Position numbers and translations under genes: made by a program
The notes under the pieces: model-generated
Databases searched by the model: none
Told to the model about the DNA's origin: nothing
What the model saw: only the letters and a program-made list of their open reading frames with translations
Origin: Amphirosellinia nigrospora
Lineage: Eukaryota > Ascomycota > Sordariomycetes > Xylariales > Xylariaceae
Assembly (NCBI GenBank): GCA_004123355.1
Contig: SCHM01000003.1
Coordinates: 6,529,058 to 6,593,057 of the forward strand
Direction of reading: 5' to 3'
DNA length: 64,000 nt
In this document: positions 12,287-23,575 of the stretch, in pieces
Layout of the letters: each line of letters begins with the position of its first letter
Numbering within the stretch: position 1 is the stretch's first letter

Positions 12287-14777
12287 ATGGCGGAAGATAC
12301 GGGCCTCGGAAATCAGGCAATCTTGTCGAAGATAGACAAATTAAGAGAGCTGAATGTCGGCGCACTAATTCCACTACCACAGGTATGTGATGTAGATCTC
12401 AAGTTAGGTATCTATATCTCCGTGTTCTAACACCCTAGTAGCTGGTCGTCGTCGGAGACCAATCATCCGGCAAAAGTTCCGTGCTGGAGAGCTTGACCGG
12501 CTTCTCCTTCCCACGCGGTGCAGGGCTCTGCACTCGCTATGTGACTCAGATTACATGTTCGCGCGACACGAACAAGAGTGTCTCCGTTTCCATCATCCCG
12601 CGCCCAGATGCTGACAATGCGCTCAAAATTGAATTGATCATGTTCCGCCGATGCGTCACAGAGATTAACAACAACGATCTCACCGCCATATTTCACGATG
12701 CTAATCGAGTAATGGGCCTCCGAATGAACGCTACGGACGACACAGCTGGTCTGCAGACCTTCAGTGGATATCTTGAAAATCGAGATCAATGGGCCTGATC
12801 AAGATCACTTCACTGTGATTGATGTTCCTGGGATTTTCAGGATTGCCTCACCTGGTACGTGTTTAATGAACAACCAATACTCTAAATTGAGAAATGAATT
12901 GGATCTCATCAAGATTCAGATTCACTCAATACTGGTGCCGTTTCTTCTTATGACGTTTCGAAGTGCTAGCTAATAACTTTCGAGGCCTTACAAATGAAAG
13001 TGACATTACACTGGTTCGCAATATGGTTAAGAAATATATGGCAAACAGCAGAACCATGTAGGTGACAGACATTTCGACATTTTCTTGTGTTCTATAGCCT
13101 ACTAATATAATCCAAAGCATTTTAGCTGTGATGCCTTGCAATGTTGATATTGCAAACCAGGAGATCTTGAAGCTGGCAGCAAAAGCAGACCCTACAGGTG
13201 CCCGGACAATGGGTGTCCTGACGAAGCCAGATTTGATGATGGAGAAAGCAACTCAAAAGACAGTAATTGATTTGCTACTCGGAAAGCATCATCCCCTGAA
13301 GCTTGGATATTTCGTGGTGAAGAATCGCGGCGCTGATGACGAAGATTCAACACTCGCTGAGCGTCTCGAAAGCGAGAAGGCCTTTTTCATGAACCCGCTT
13401 TGGTCCCCGGTGGCTGATCGCTGCCGCATCCCGGCCCTCAAGAGCTGCGCCCGAGATCTTCTGATGGAGATCTCTAAAAACGGGTTGCCCCATGTCAAGT
13501 TAGAGATCGAAACCCGTCTCCGCCAATTTCGAGCAAATCTAGATAGCCTAGGCCCGTCCAGAGCTGAAACAAACTCCCAGCGGCTGTACCTTGGAAAACT
13601 GGCTTCAAAATTCCAGGCCGTTACGCAGTCTGCGCTCAATGGATATTATGTTGGAGAGCCACTCTTCAAGTCCGAACCCAAGCTGAAATTGATCACGCGA
13701 TTGATCAAGTTGAACGAGCATTTCTCTGATATTTTCTGGGAAAAGGGCCATCAGCAGCACTTCGAGTTTAGTTGGGATCATGAAGGAGAAACCCTTTTCG
13801 GGAGCTCCGAAAGCAAGATTGAGGTTAGTTCGAAGCTGAAGTACTACGTCATCGAGTACAGTGAACTTTCCGACATTATTGAGTTGAAGGACTATGAATG
13901 CCCTGCTCCCTCAAAGGGACCCTTGATGGATCGTATAAAGCAAGTTTATGAGTCAAGCCGAGGCCCGGAGATTGGAACGGTAATATCCTATTCTAAATAT
14001 GGTTATGGCTGTCGTCTGTGATCTGGGGCTGTCACTGACAATTTTTACATCTTTTAGTTTGGTGGCACAATCCTTGCCATAATCTTCGAAGAACAGTCGG
14101 AAAAGTGGGAGCGTCTCGTTCTTGACCATACCAGTAAGGCGATCGGGATGGTACATGATTACATTTGGTCGCTCCTAAATTTGCTCAACCGGGAAGACCG
14201 AGTAATTCAACAACTGTGGAATGCTCTGACGGATAGTCTATGCGTTTCATATCGGCGAGCCATAGATCATGCTCGTTTTCTTCTTCGTGTCGAGCGCCAA
14301 GGCAAGCCTACTACGTATAACCATTACTTCAACTCGGTTCTTCGGAAAACACGCCGCCGCCGGATGTACGAACCACTCAACAAAAAAGCTATTCAAATAA
14401 AAGGGTACCCTGAACAGAAATATGTCGAAGTTCAACATATTGGCAAATACGCAGACGATAAATCCAACAGGGAGCAGGTGTGTGAGGATATTCTTGATAC
14501 AGTCGTGAGCTACTACAAGGTGTCTCGCAAGCGCTTCGTTGATTCAATCTGCCAGCAGGTTATCTTCCACTTTCTCTTGGATAGCGATGACGGCCCGCTG
14601 AACAGCTTCAGTCCGGAATTTGTCATGAACCTTGAGCCAGACCAGCTTGAAATGATTGCTGGCGAGGATTCAGAGTCCAAGCGTCAACGTCAAGTCTTGG
14701 ATCGGGAGATATCAAGTCTTGAGACGGCCGTCAAGTTCTGCGAATGGGCTAACATTGAGACTCGGGAATGGGAATAG
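12287..14777 (+). CDS. Dynamin-like GTPase
   Basis: A large membrane-associated GTPase of the fungal dynamin-like (Mx/Vps1-related) group. Exons: 12287-12382, 12442-12854, 12985-13057, 13118-13979 and 14058-14777, all with GT/AG introns that keep frame. Landmarks: P-loop GDQSSGKSS straight after intron 1, G3 in VIDVPGIFR, and G4 in GVLTKPDLM. The middle (stalk) domain follows, with a helical GTPase effector-type C-terminus ending NIETREWE. About 720 residues, normal for the family. One frame change (net +1 or -2) lies near 12763, between TFS and DILKIEINGP. Paralogues of this kind are numerous in moulds and their roles are mostly unknown; the sequence does not tie it to mitochondrial or vacuolar fission. 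There is no clear PH domain. Confidence 0.9.
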
Positions 14778-14910
14778 ATGAGAATTTGTGATGAAGTTTC
14801 ACGGGTGAAGGAATGTGATTAGATGTAGCCGATGACAGTTTCCTACTAAACTCTACATAATGACCGCCTCTATACATTTCCTGAGCAAATCATCGTTGTC
14901 TACTACGTAA

Positions 14911-15387
14911 TCACTCGTGAGCCGCCTTTTTCAACATCTCCTCTATAATCCTAGTAGACTCATATGTATCGATTATCTCAAGGATACGCGAGATCTTAGT
15001 TCCATCCTCGGTGAAGTCGAGATCCCAGATGACCTCGACTAGGTCTTTGGATGCGCCATCCACCGTGACGACAGTCTGCTCGCTGTGGATACTAGCCCTT
15101 CGCTGAGCACTATCGATGATCACCCTGGAGATCTTTTGGGACACCTCACGTATAGTCTGCAGCTCGACCTTCATCTGAGCCTCGTACTCGGCATTTGTGA
15201 GCTCGGCCTTGAAAAATTGCGGGTAGCGTTTGACAATCGACAGAGGCCGGTACATCCGAACGCAGTCTTCGCTCAAGGCGACCGATAATAATGAGGTGTC
15301 GTTCTTCTTAATGGCGAGCATGTTGTTCTCTAGGAAGGTGTCGATCGTTTTCTGGAGGACTGAGCGAAAGTCGTCCATGGCGCACAC
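14911..15387 (-). CDS. NTF2/SnoaL-like hypothetical protein (about 155 aa)
   Basis: A single-exon gene with a clean frame. The pattern fits the NTF2-like/SnoaL cone fold. A helical N-terminus (MDDFRSVLQKTIDTFLENNM) is followed by a segment with ALSEDCVRMYRP (where such proteins often read ALSxDCxRxxxP), then a strand-rich half including VIWDLDFTEDGTKISRILEIIDT. Fungal small proteins of this type are widespread and uncharacterised; the fold hosts both enzymes and binding proteins. There are two candidate starts three codons apart (MCA-MDD); MDDFRSV at 15378 is the likelier. Tail-to-tail with the dynamin-like gene, about 130 bases away. No targeting signal is seen, so it is probably cytosolic. 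Confidence 0.6.
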   Translation of the reverse strand: MCAMDDFRSVLQKTIDTFLENNMLAIKKNDTSLLSVALSEDCVRMYRPLSIVKRYPQFFKAELTNAEYEAQMKVELQTIREVSQKISRVIIDSAQRRASIHSEQTVVTVDGASKDLVEVIWDLDFTEDGTKISRILEIIDTYESTRIIEEMLKKAAHE

Positions 15388-16724
15388 GGTATGGAATTTT
15401 CAACTTGGCTGGACATCATTCATTAATCGAAATTAGGCTCAAGGATAGAACGGAGCTCATACCCTAGCTGATATACTAGTAGGAAAATAGTAAACTCGGC
15501 ACACGAGCAAGGATGTTAGGAGGCCGCCGGAGTTTTCTTTGATGAATGAAGTTATGAGACACGCTGATATATGACTAGATTGATTTCGAAAGACTGTGAT
15601 CTTAGCAAGCTAATGGGCATAAATAGATGAAGAAGATTGTATCCTGAGGATGAAGTCAGCGAACATACTGATAATACGCAGCAACCTCGACTACCAGCCG
15701 AGGTAGTGGAGCCCGGAGCCATCTGGGGTTGGAAATGGCTCCGGACCGATGCCAAGGAGCCGGAAGGCCCCGAATGGAATCACTGGTGCCCGATTAGGTA
15801 CCCGCCCGAGAAGAAGGGCTCAGTGTTGTCAGCCCCTCATTTTGTACTGGGTGTTTGTTGGGCAATCTTCTTTAAAAACATAAAACAAAAACTCAATACT
15901 TCTGGCAGCCTCTTAAAAATGTTATTTCTGCTTCTTGCATCGATATGATGATCATATTGTACAACGAGTTATAAGCTACCAGACTGCTCAGGTCAAAGCC
16001 AGAAGCCCAGCCCTATAACCAAGTAGCTATCTATTATAATAATATGCTGTGCATGCTAACTATGAGCTTTTAATTACTGCAAAATATTAAATTATATAAA
16101 AGCCCGTTGTTAATACCTGGAAGGCAGTGAAGTAATATTCGGCACCAAGTAAAGATCTGATAGACTGCGGGTTGCGCGTTCTAACTTCATGGTGTGGCTG
16201 TGCTGCGCCACAAGACCCTAGTGACGACATCCCCATCCATTATCAACGTAGTGCGGTCACAACTCACAATGCACACGCAGCCAAGAAAGCACTTCCCTGG
16301 CTCTTTCTAGGCATCAAGCCAGGGACAACATAAAGTGGACCACCGTCCCATTAATGTCCAGACCGTCTCCCAACTCCGAATCTTCCACAACGGCAATTGA
16401 TCTTGACTTGTCGACAGTCACACCATCTTGACAGCTTCTTTACTGCATTGCTTAGCCACCCTTCTCTTTACAGGACTATTGCGTCTCCATCTCCGCCTCC
16501 GTCTCCGTCCCGGTCTCTCGTCACCCCACCTCCCGTCTCTCCACCGCTCTTATCTCGTTTATACACGACCGAACCCGATTAGTAGCCTTTCTCCTAGCCG
16601 GTGCTACATCACAGGCTGAAGTTTCCTGCCAACACTCGACGGATTCTTCGCGACAGTAAGACGCAAGGCGAGCAGCCTGCGCGTGGCCATCACCCCAGAA
16701 GAACCCAGCTAGGCGTGCTGTGAG
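15388..16724. other. Intergenic, upstream of the verprolin gene
   Basis: Holds the promoters of the NTF2-like gene (left end) and the WIP gene (right end). The last 350 bases are rich in pyrimidine (CT) tracts, common ahead of fungal housekeeping genes. An ORF at 15637-15948 shows no family match and was not called. Confidence 0.5.
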
Positions 16725-18316
16725 ATGCCTCCGCCGCCGCCGCCTCCGCCGCCTCCGCCTCCGGGCATGGGCATGGGCATGGGAGGACCGCCGCCGCCAC
16801 CTCCTCCACCTCCTGGGGGACTGCCCTCGCGCGCCCCTGCAGGTGCCGGCGCCGGCCGTGTAAGCAATTCATAAACTTCTGTGTCCAGTTCCCCGCTAAT
16901 AGCAAACTAGGCGCTCTACTTGGCGATATTCGGGGGGAATGAAATTAAAGAAGGCCGTCACGAACGATCGATCAGGCCCTCAGGTTGCCGGGGGCCAGTA
17001 AGTGGAGGGGGCGGAGGAGGACCGTCCATCGGAGGGGCACCTCCAGTCCCAGTATTCGGAGGGGCGCCCCAATCCCAGTACTGCCAAAGGCATCCGGAGG
17101 TTTGGCACCGCCTGTTCTAGGAAATCGAGAGAGTAGCAATAGTGATCAAGGGGGGGCAATAGAGGCTCCTCCTCAACTTGCTGGGTTGTTTGCTGGCGGC
17201 ATGCCGAAGCTGAAAAAGCGTGGAGGCGGCGTCGACACGGGAGGTAAGAAAGCACATTGTGCACAATTTGCCCATCTGCAATGTATTTCTAACATCTACT
17301 TGCAGCGACCCAGGACGCCTCATACTTAAAAGACCAACAATCGGCACCAAAAGTCCCTTCAGCACCACGGCCACCTGTTGCAGCCGCGCCTGCGATACCA
17401 GGACGCTTGGTCCCCGACGTCCCAAAGACCCCTTCTTTGAGTCCTTCGATATCGCATCTTCGAAAGACATCCGGCAGCAGTACGCCGCGACCCCTGTCAT
17501 CCGTGTCAACAATATCCTCCAAAGGCCCGCCTCCGCCGATTGGCAAGAAGCCACCTCCACGACCTGGGACTCGGAAACCCTCATCTATGGCTACAGGACC
17601 ACCACAACCTCCTCCGCTACCTGGTGGCCCAGCTCCTCCCGCACCACCTCCATCATCATCGGCACCGCCTCCACCAGCACCAGCACCCCGACCGGCTCCG
17701 CCGTCGTCAGCTCCGACTCCTCCACCTCCACCTCCCCCATCCTCAGCGCCAGCTCCCCCCCCGCCGCCGCCTCCTCCAGCTGCGACTTCGCGCCCACCGA
17801 CGATAACCTCACGCTCGCAGCCGCCACCGCCGCCACCTGCTGCAGCACCGCCGAGTAATGCATCGACGCCAAATCTTGCCCTGCAAGCAGCAATGCGTGC
17901 AAGTGGACGGTCTTCTCCGACGGCGGCCCCCCCGGCTCTCCACCGCCACCACCGCCGACATCCGCACCCGCACCCCTTCTTCAGCGCCTCCTCCACCTAC
18001 CGCACCCTTAGACTCGCATTCGGCCTCAAACCGAGCCCGCGCAGGCTCCAGCATGCGCTCTTCAATGTTAGATCCAAGCGCCTACACCCTATCGCCTACC
18101 AACGGCTCAGGAACAAAAAGTCCAAGTCCCACAGGGAGCACAATTGCGAGCCCTCGAGCGACAGGAGGTGGAGGACGGTATATCGTTCAAGATACCCGGT
18201 GGAAGTTTGTGGATGAGAGTATGCTACCTAAACCCCGCCCATTCCAGGGTGGTGGTTCGAAGAGGTATCGCGCTGGACGCGGTAGCAGTGTTCCCTTGGA
18301 CTTGAGCGCACTCTAG
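16725..18316 (+). CDS. VRP1: Verprolin / WASP-interacting protein (WIP) homologue
   Basis: A scaffold that binds actin through WH2 motifs and WASP (Las17) through its C-terminus, organising cortical actin for endocytosis. It starts with a long proline run (MPPPPPP...) and GMGMGMGG. The first WH2 follows intron 1 as ALLGDIR, then KLKKAVTNDRSGPQ. A second actin-binding-like segment is LAGLFAGGMPKLKKRGGG. An intron lies at about 17242-17306. About 200 residues of proline-rich low complexity follow, then the WASP-binding C-terminus (GRYIVQDTRWKFVDESMLPKPRPF), stop at 18316. At least four frame changes occur, near intron 1 (a G seems missing at the donor), in the G run at about 16931-16936, near 17060, and near 17930-17985. 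Each restores a conserved segment, so error in GC-rich repeats is likely. The gene symbol is by family. Confidence 0.82.
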
Positions 18317-19266
18317 GGAAAAGTACGCTCGTATCCATTCAAATCGAGGCTTGTCCAGCACAAGGAGGGCTCTTGTCAGGTTCGACGACTTGTGGTGCCT
18401 CAGACGAAGGGCGACATTGGTAGATTAGGACCTCGAAGATTGTAGAGCGGATTTAGATATGCCCTCAGATGGCTTCAGTGCATGCGTAACTGCTTCATGT
18501 CATTAGCATCGCACTTCAAGAGGCTGAAACGAAGTATTGTTGTACAGTAGACTTGAGAGTAGCCTTCGAGCTCGGCATAGCATGAGAAATTGCTCATGTC
18601 CCCTTAACGCAAATTTAAACATTTTAAAAAAATGAAACATAATTGAAACCGTACCATTAGTAACCCACCAGCATCACAACTCAGAGATCGAAAACATAGA
18701 GGCGATATTGCTTCGGCGGTTTTACCAGGTTAGGCTTTCATGATACCTACCTGCCATCACCCGTCCCCGTACAATTGACATCACGAATCCTAATTATTAC
18801 CTGGGAGCTCCATACTGAGAGATTTTATTCTAAGGTAACTAACTTATTACCAATTAGCAGGCTAACCCCTAGCTCTGACGCAAAGCTGCCGAATTTATTT
18901 ATTCATCCGTCCCCGTCCACTGTTTGTATGATTAAGCATGCCTCGTAGCTACGAAGCAAAAGCGGCTCACCGATTTTTGTAAGTACACGTATCGCCTTAT
19001 GACATAAAGAAGTGTATTTCCTGATTTCCGCGATATTTAAAAGCTGCTCGTTATGTTCTCTTGTAATTGTCCTGATACTTCCAGCAAGAAAGAGGCATAG
19101 GTTTACTTGAGGGCAAAGAGGCCGCGTAGGAACGAAGACAAACGGTGAGCGGTTCCTCCAAGCCATGATGTGATAGATACCAGACAGGTATGGGGATAAG
19201 GGTGAGATTAAGGGTAGATAACAAGGGAATACGACCCGAGTTGAAATGCGTCTTGCACATGAGCCA
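18317..19266. other. Tail-to-tail intergenic stretch
   Basis: Lies between the 3' ends of the WIP gene and the unknown five-exon gene. There is no supported gene; the minus-strand frames at 18903-19260 lack family features. AT-rich tracts near 18615-18650 could serve as polyadenylation signals. Confidence 0.45.
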
Positions 19267-22200
19267 TTACCAAAACTTCTCTACCACATCTTGACTCTTG
19301 GCAGGCTTCCTTACGTTGCGTAGCAAATCTGTCTGATGATTTTCATTCCAATAACCCACGCCATCCATATTCTTCACCATGTCAGCTGCTTTCTGAATAA
19401 GCGCTTCAACAGCTCCGCTCTGTAGAAGATTTTCAGACGTCCACTCGACCTCATCGCCGAGTTCGAGATTCTCATTCTGCTCAAATGCCACAGAAAGGGT
19501 GTCGGACTTCAAGACAGCCTCATACCATACTATTGGCATTTCAGAGCGTTCATTGTTGTCTTTCAAACGAGCAAATTTGAGCCAAATCCGCTTTTCGTCC
19601 TCAGTTTTATCCAATCGGTCCATTTCCCAAACTTCGGTGATATACAGCTTCTGTGTATCTTTTTGGGAACTAGCCTGAGTCGAGCAGGTATTATTTATGC
19701 TCGTTTCGCGGATACAGTGGGCCGTATTGCGGGTGCGAACTGCGAGGACTTCAATCTCGTAACTCTTTTCGTAAGACACCTGTAGTTCTGGTATCCGATC
19801 ATTTTCGGGCCTATTCATATTGTCAGTGAAAAGGCTCAAATAATATTTTGAGCTTAGACATACATGACTTGTAATGAACGCAAGAGGTCTTCAGCGAAGC
19901 GCCCGCAGATATCGTTCAGGTCTTGCGATATTGAAAGTACGAGTCGGAAATCCCAGACGCGCTTGGTACAATGTACAGCGAAGCAGTTCTGTTTGGGTTT
20001 GAATTGTCTGACCTTGCTGGTGAACTTTGTAGCATCTATGTCAACGATGAAATTTAAGTCTTCACCTGCAGGTGTTTTGAATTGACATGTGAACTCGTAA
20101 ATAGATGATCGCCCATCAATCGGTCGTGTCCACATTGCGTTACCATCACGGTCACTGATATGAGCGATATAATTGGCATCAGCACCTAAGCTTGTCAGAA
20201 CTCGGGTAAAATAAAGCTTCTCGTGAGATGTGTGTCTCTTGTTGAGTTCGTTCTCGATGGCGCTCAGCTTATAATGCTTCCCACTATCTTCGTCTCCTGG
20301 TTCCTGAATTTGCGATTTTCTCACGTTTAAAAAGTAGAATCGCCCTAGTTCTATTTCAAGGTCTATTACGCCTGACCACATCCTCATCGGGACCATAAGG
20401 CTTGCTAGTGATTCATTGATAGATGTCATCATGTTTGGATCGAACTCAGGGAATACGTTTCTCGAAAGCGCGATTGAGCCAGCCTTCTGGCGCATAGTCA
20501 CATGAAAAGATCTGGTGTCATGTTCATGATCTCGCGTAACTTGAGGCTCTCGTATTTGAGTAGGCTGTGACGAATGTATGTTGGGGTCGTCACTTTGATC
20601 CTTACTAAGTCCCCGTGTTGACTGAGCAGCAACACGCCGGAACTCTCCTATGAGATGCTTGAATGGGTCGTGTTTGTGAGCCTGGGAATTATGATGGTCG
20701 ACAAGAACACTACAACCATCATCTGAGGATCTGCCCGTGACTAATGTCGTAACAGGTCCCAAACCGTGCAGTTTAGCGTTCTCGTGTCCACTGGTTGCAG
20801 GATCATGGTTGGCCACATCGGTCGCAGAGATATGTAACCGTCGCCCCAATTCCGTTCCTTTGCGATTGGTTTCTGACGCCTCGCTTACTGTTCGGCTGGA
20901 CTCTGGCGGTTGAGAACCGGCAGGGCTATTTGCTTGACAACTTAGACTATGCCCATTGTCTTTCGGTGTTGGTAGACTGAAAACCCAATTTTCGATCTTT
21001 GGCCTGATCCTTGACTGGTGAGCCACGAGGCTTGATCCCAATTGGGTTGAAGAAGTATCCGACCCTGGTATGGAACTAGCCGCAACTTTAGCTGGATATG
21101 TCCAGTTTCGCAGCTTGAAAGCACCAAATTCCTCTGTCTCGTTCCCGTCTTTTACAACCGGTAGAACTGTGTTCGACAGCGACCGACCTTCTTCCCAAGG
21201 CTCATTCTTTGGATTGAGTCGCACCATTACACTCTTTTGAAATATCTTAGGATATCGATAGTCTGGATGAGGCCAATCGAAACGATCGAGGATATAGGTT
21301 CTCAGAAGCCTGTCGTTGCCATCTGCTACGTATCTGTATTCTCCTAGGATAGACCTATCACCTTCGCTGTAGAGGAATATCTTGATGATTTCCGTTACAT
21401 CTCTAGGTGTTGATAACTAAATAGTCAGATAACTACTAGTGGGCTGATAATGAGTGTTCAAAACTCACAAAGAATTGGGCCAGTGTATCAAGCTTCTGCT
21501 TGACGGTTCTGACCTTCACGACCTCCGGTGCTCCAATATAAACTGTACGTCCGTTGCAGCTAGTGATCAGTACAGTATTGGTCAGTTGTCGTAACTTAGA
21601 CAGCACGCTTTCTGGGAGCATTCTGCTGGTTGTAATCCCCTTCTTGAACGAGCTCTCTGACACATTCCAAGTCGCCCGGATTTTGCATGTAGCGACATCT
21701 CTGGGAAACGCGAACTTGCCAGAAACTTCTATTTTTTCGCGTGTGTGACACTTTTGCTTCCGCCAGCAGTCGAGGCTGATTATCTTAGTGCTCGTGTCCT
21801 GTACTTTAATTAGACTCTGAACATAGAAACAGAGACTAGATAGATCTAACCAGTCCATTTACAGTCTCTTTTTGGACTAGCTGGTCTAGGATTTCCTTCA
21901 CTAGAGTCACTATTTTGACTTCATTGTGGGAGAGACATTTGATCCTAAAGCCGTGGAGGAGGGATCGTATTCGATCTCTAAATTCTATATATAAGTCAGC
22001 CACGAAGCTAAGAATTGCGAGATGATGAATAATTAGTAATTAAGGTAGTATTACCTCGTCCCGCTTATGTAATACTTCATAGAAGTCATTAATCCCTTCG
22101 GTACGAAGGACCCAGTTCGAGCTTAAGATAAACTCCATCGGTTCTGTGTCATGAAGTCGTACTGCATCCGTTCTAGATGCGGTATCCGAGTTCACTCTTG

Positions 22201-22276
22201 CGGGCCACTCAGGAACCAGCAGAGTATTTGATGCCTCGGGGCGCTGTGAGGCCATGGCGAGAATATAACTGTCCAT
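19267..22276 (-). CDS. Conserved-looking fungal protein of unknown function (five exons)
   Basis: Exons from the 5' side: 22276-22055, 21984-21863, 21816-21469, 21416-19864 and 19810-19267. Introns 2-4 have clean GT/AG borders and keep frame. Across intron 1 one base is out of register, so either the junction or a base is wrong. The product is about 930 residues. The middle contains LRTYILDRFDWPHPDYRYP, a long Ser/Gln-rich linker, then a more ordered half (RMWSGVIDLEIELGRFYF, WDFRLVLSISQDLN), and the last exon has VWEMDRLDKTEDEKRIW. The layout recalls the large fungal proteins filed as a domain of unknown function (possibly DUF7905, from memory only). There is no signal peptide, membrane segment or catalytic motif. 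The start at 22276 (MDSYILAMASQ) is chosen because the upstream in-frame part is poor in coding character. Confidence 0.65.
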
Positions 22277-22794
22277 CCTAGTTAGCTCGAACCTAGTGGC
22301 GTGTGTGCTATTTGGCCGCGTAGAATATAACTCATTGCAGAAAATACCGAGCACCTTTCGAGTACGGCAAGGTATATGGTAGGATGCAGCAAAATAGGAA
22401 CCAAGAGAATGAAAATAGTGCTGGAAAAGGGCTGTGAATAGCGTACGGATCTTCCAGACTGATGGCTGGCTAGATGCAATCAACACTAAAAATTCACCCG
22501 GAACGCAGATCTCAAACAGAGATCATGCGCAAGTAATAATACAGTTGATGCACGTATCTCAAGCAGAGATTATATGCAGGCGTTGAGATCCAAAAGTTTT
22601 GGATAGATGGAGGGAATGGTGGAGGGTGAAAAGTACCTAGGGGAAGAAGAGGGAGGAAGGAAGGAAGGGAAGGACCAGGTATTACCAAGACGCTCTGTGC
22701 TTCAAAAGACACAAATATAATCGTTGCGGCGGCCTAACGCGTAGCTCTAATAGGACCAGTCCCAAGCGTTTGGTGTTTTTGGAATTGATCAAAC

Positions 22795-23575
22795 CTATGT
22801 AGGTAGGTAATCACATAAGCTTGGGCTTAAACCAAAACACGGGAACGTGCAGCTGAGGCAAATAACAAGCATGGAAATAGAAATGTACTTACGGCTGTGA
22901 GCTCAATCATACATTCCATCAGAATGAATGCGAGTAGGCTTGTCGGTGCCTGGAAATGTACGTGTATCGCTCCGAGGGCAGTAATATGGTGACTTGGGGT
23001 ATTGCCGTGGTGATATGTGGTTCAAGGTAGAACAGGGGTCCTTGGTGCGGTTTGCTGCTAATTACCTGAGGCAGAATGCAGTATTTCTAGGTAACCTCCA
23101 AGTTTGTAGGGAGAGCTGAGACTTGGCAACCCAACCCGTAGAGAGGCGTGCAGTCTTAATGTGTGTGTGTATGTGTGTGTGTATGTGTGTGTTGTGATGA
23201 ATTTTTGAGGTGGTCTGTTGAAAACAGATATGGCGCCTAGTATGCCAGCTAGGATTAGTAACACAGTACCTACCTTAGGCACCTAGACTAGGTAGGTAAA
23301 TATGGACGAGAAAGAGAGTCTATGACTGGGAAGGCGGAGGTTAGGTAAGTAGGTAACTCAGGTAGTAACAGGTATTGATTAACCTGGTGAGTTGCAACTT
23401 ACCTATAGGTGCCCAGGGTAGGTAGGTAGGTGGTGATGCCTACAGGTTACTTCCCATTGGCGGTTGCACAGCATGTAGGCAACCAAAGCTGCGCAGATAA
23501 CAGAGTGCTACTCTCGCCTACCCTCTTTGTCTAGAACCGAGGACCCCATTACCTACTTAGGTAGGTACCAGGCAA
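22795..23575. repeat. Dispersed TAGGTA / TACCTA repeat cluster
   Basis: Short direct runs of TAGG/TAGGTA occur in both orientations at about 22798, 23270, 23290, 23345, 23360, 23425 and 23560. Smaller groups appear at about 47520-47545 and 54030-54095. The unit can pair with itself (TACCTAGGTA). This looks like genome-wide simple sequence, not a mobile element, because there is no fixed length or boundary. Confidence 0.5.
23160..23195. repeat. TG-rich microsatellite
   Basis: An interrupted TG repeat (TGTGTGTG with TATG interruptions) about 35 bases long, in non-coding DNA. Confidence 0.8.

Noticed and set aside
15637-15948. Open frame of 103 codons on the plus strand (GAIWGWKWLRTDAKEPEG)
   Set aside because: No family match, no promoter or leader features, and the second half turns hydrophobic and AT-rich like non-coding DNA.
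17289-17996. Gly-rich minus-strand frame opposite the WIP gene
   Set aside because: Antisense of proline codons gives glycine; no independent evidence of a gene.
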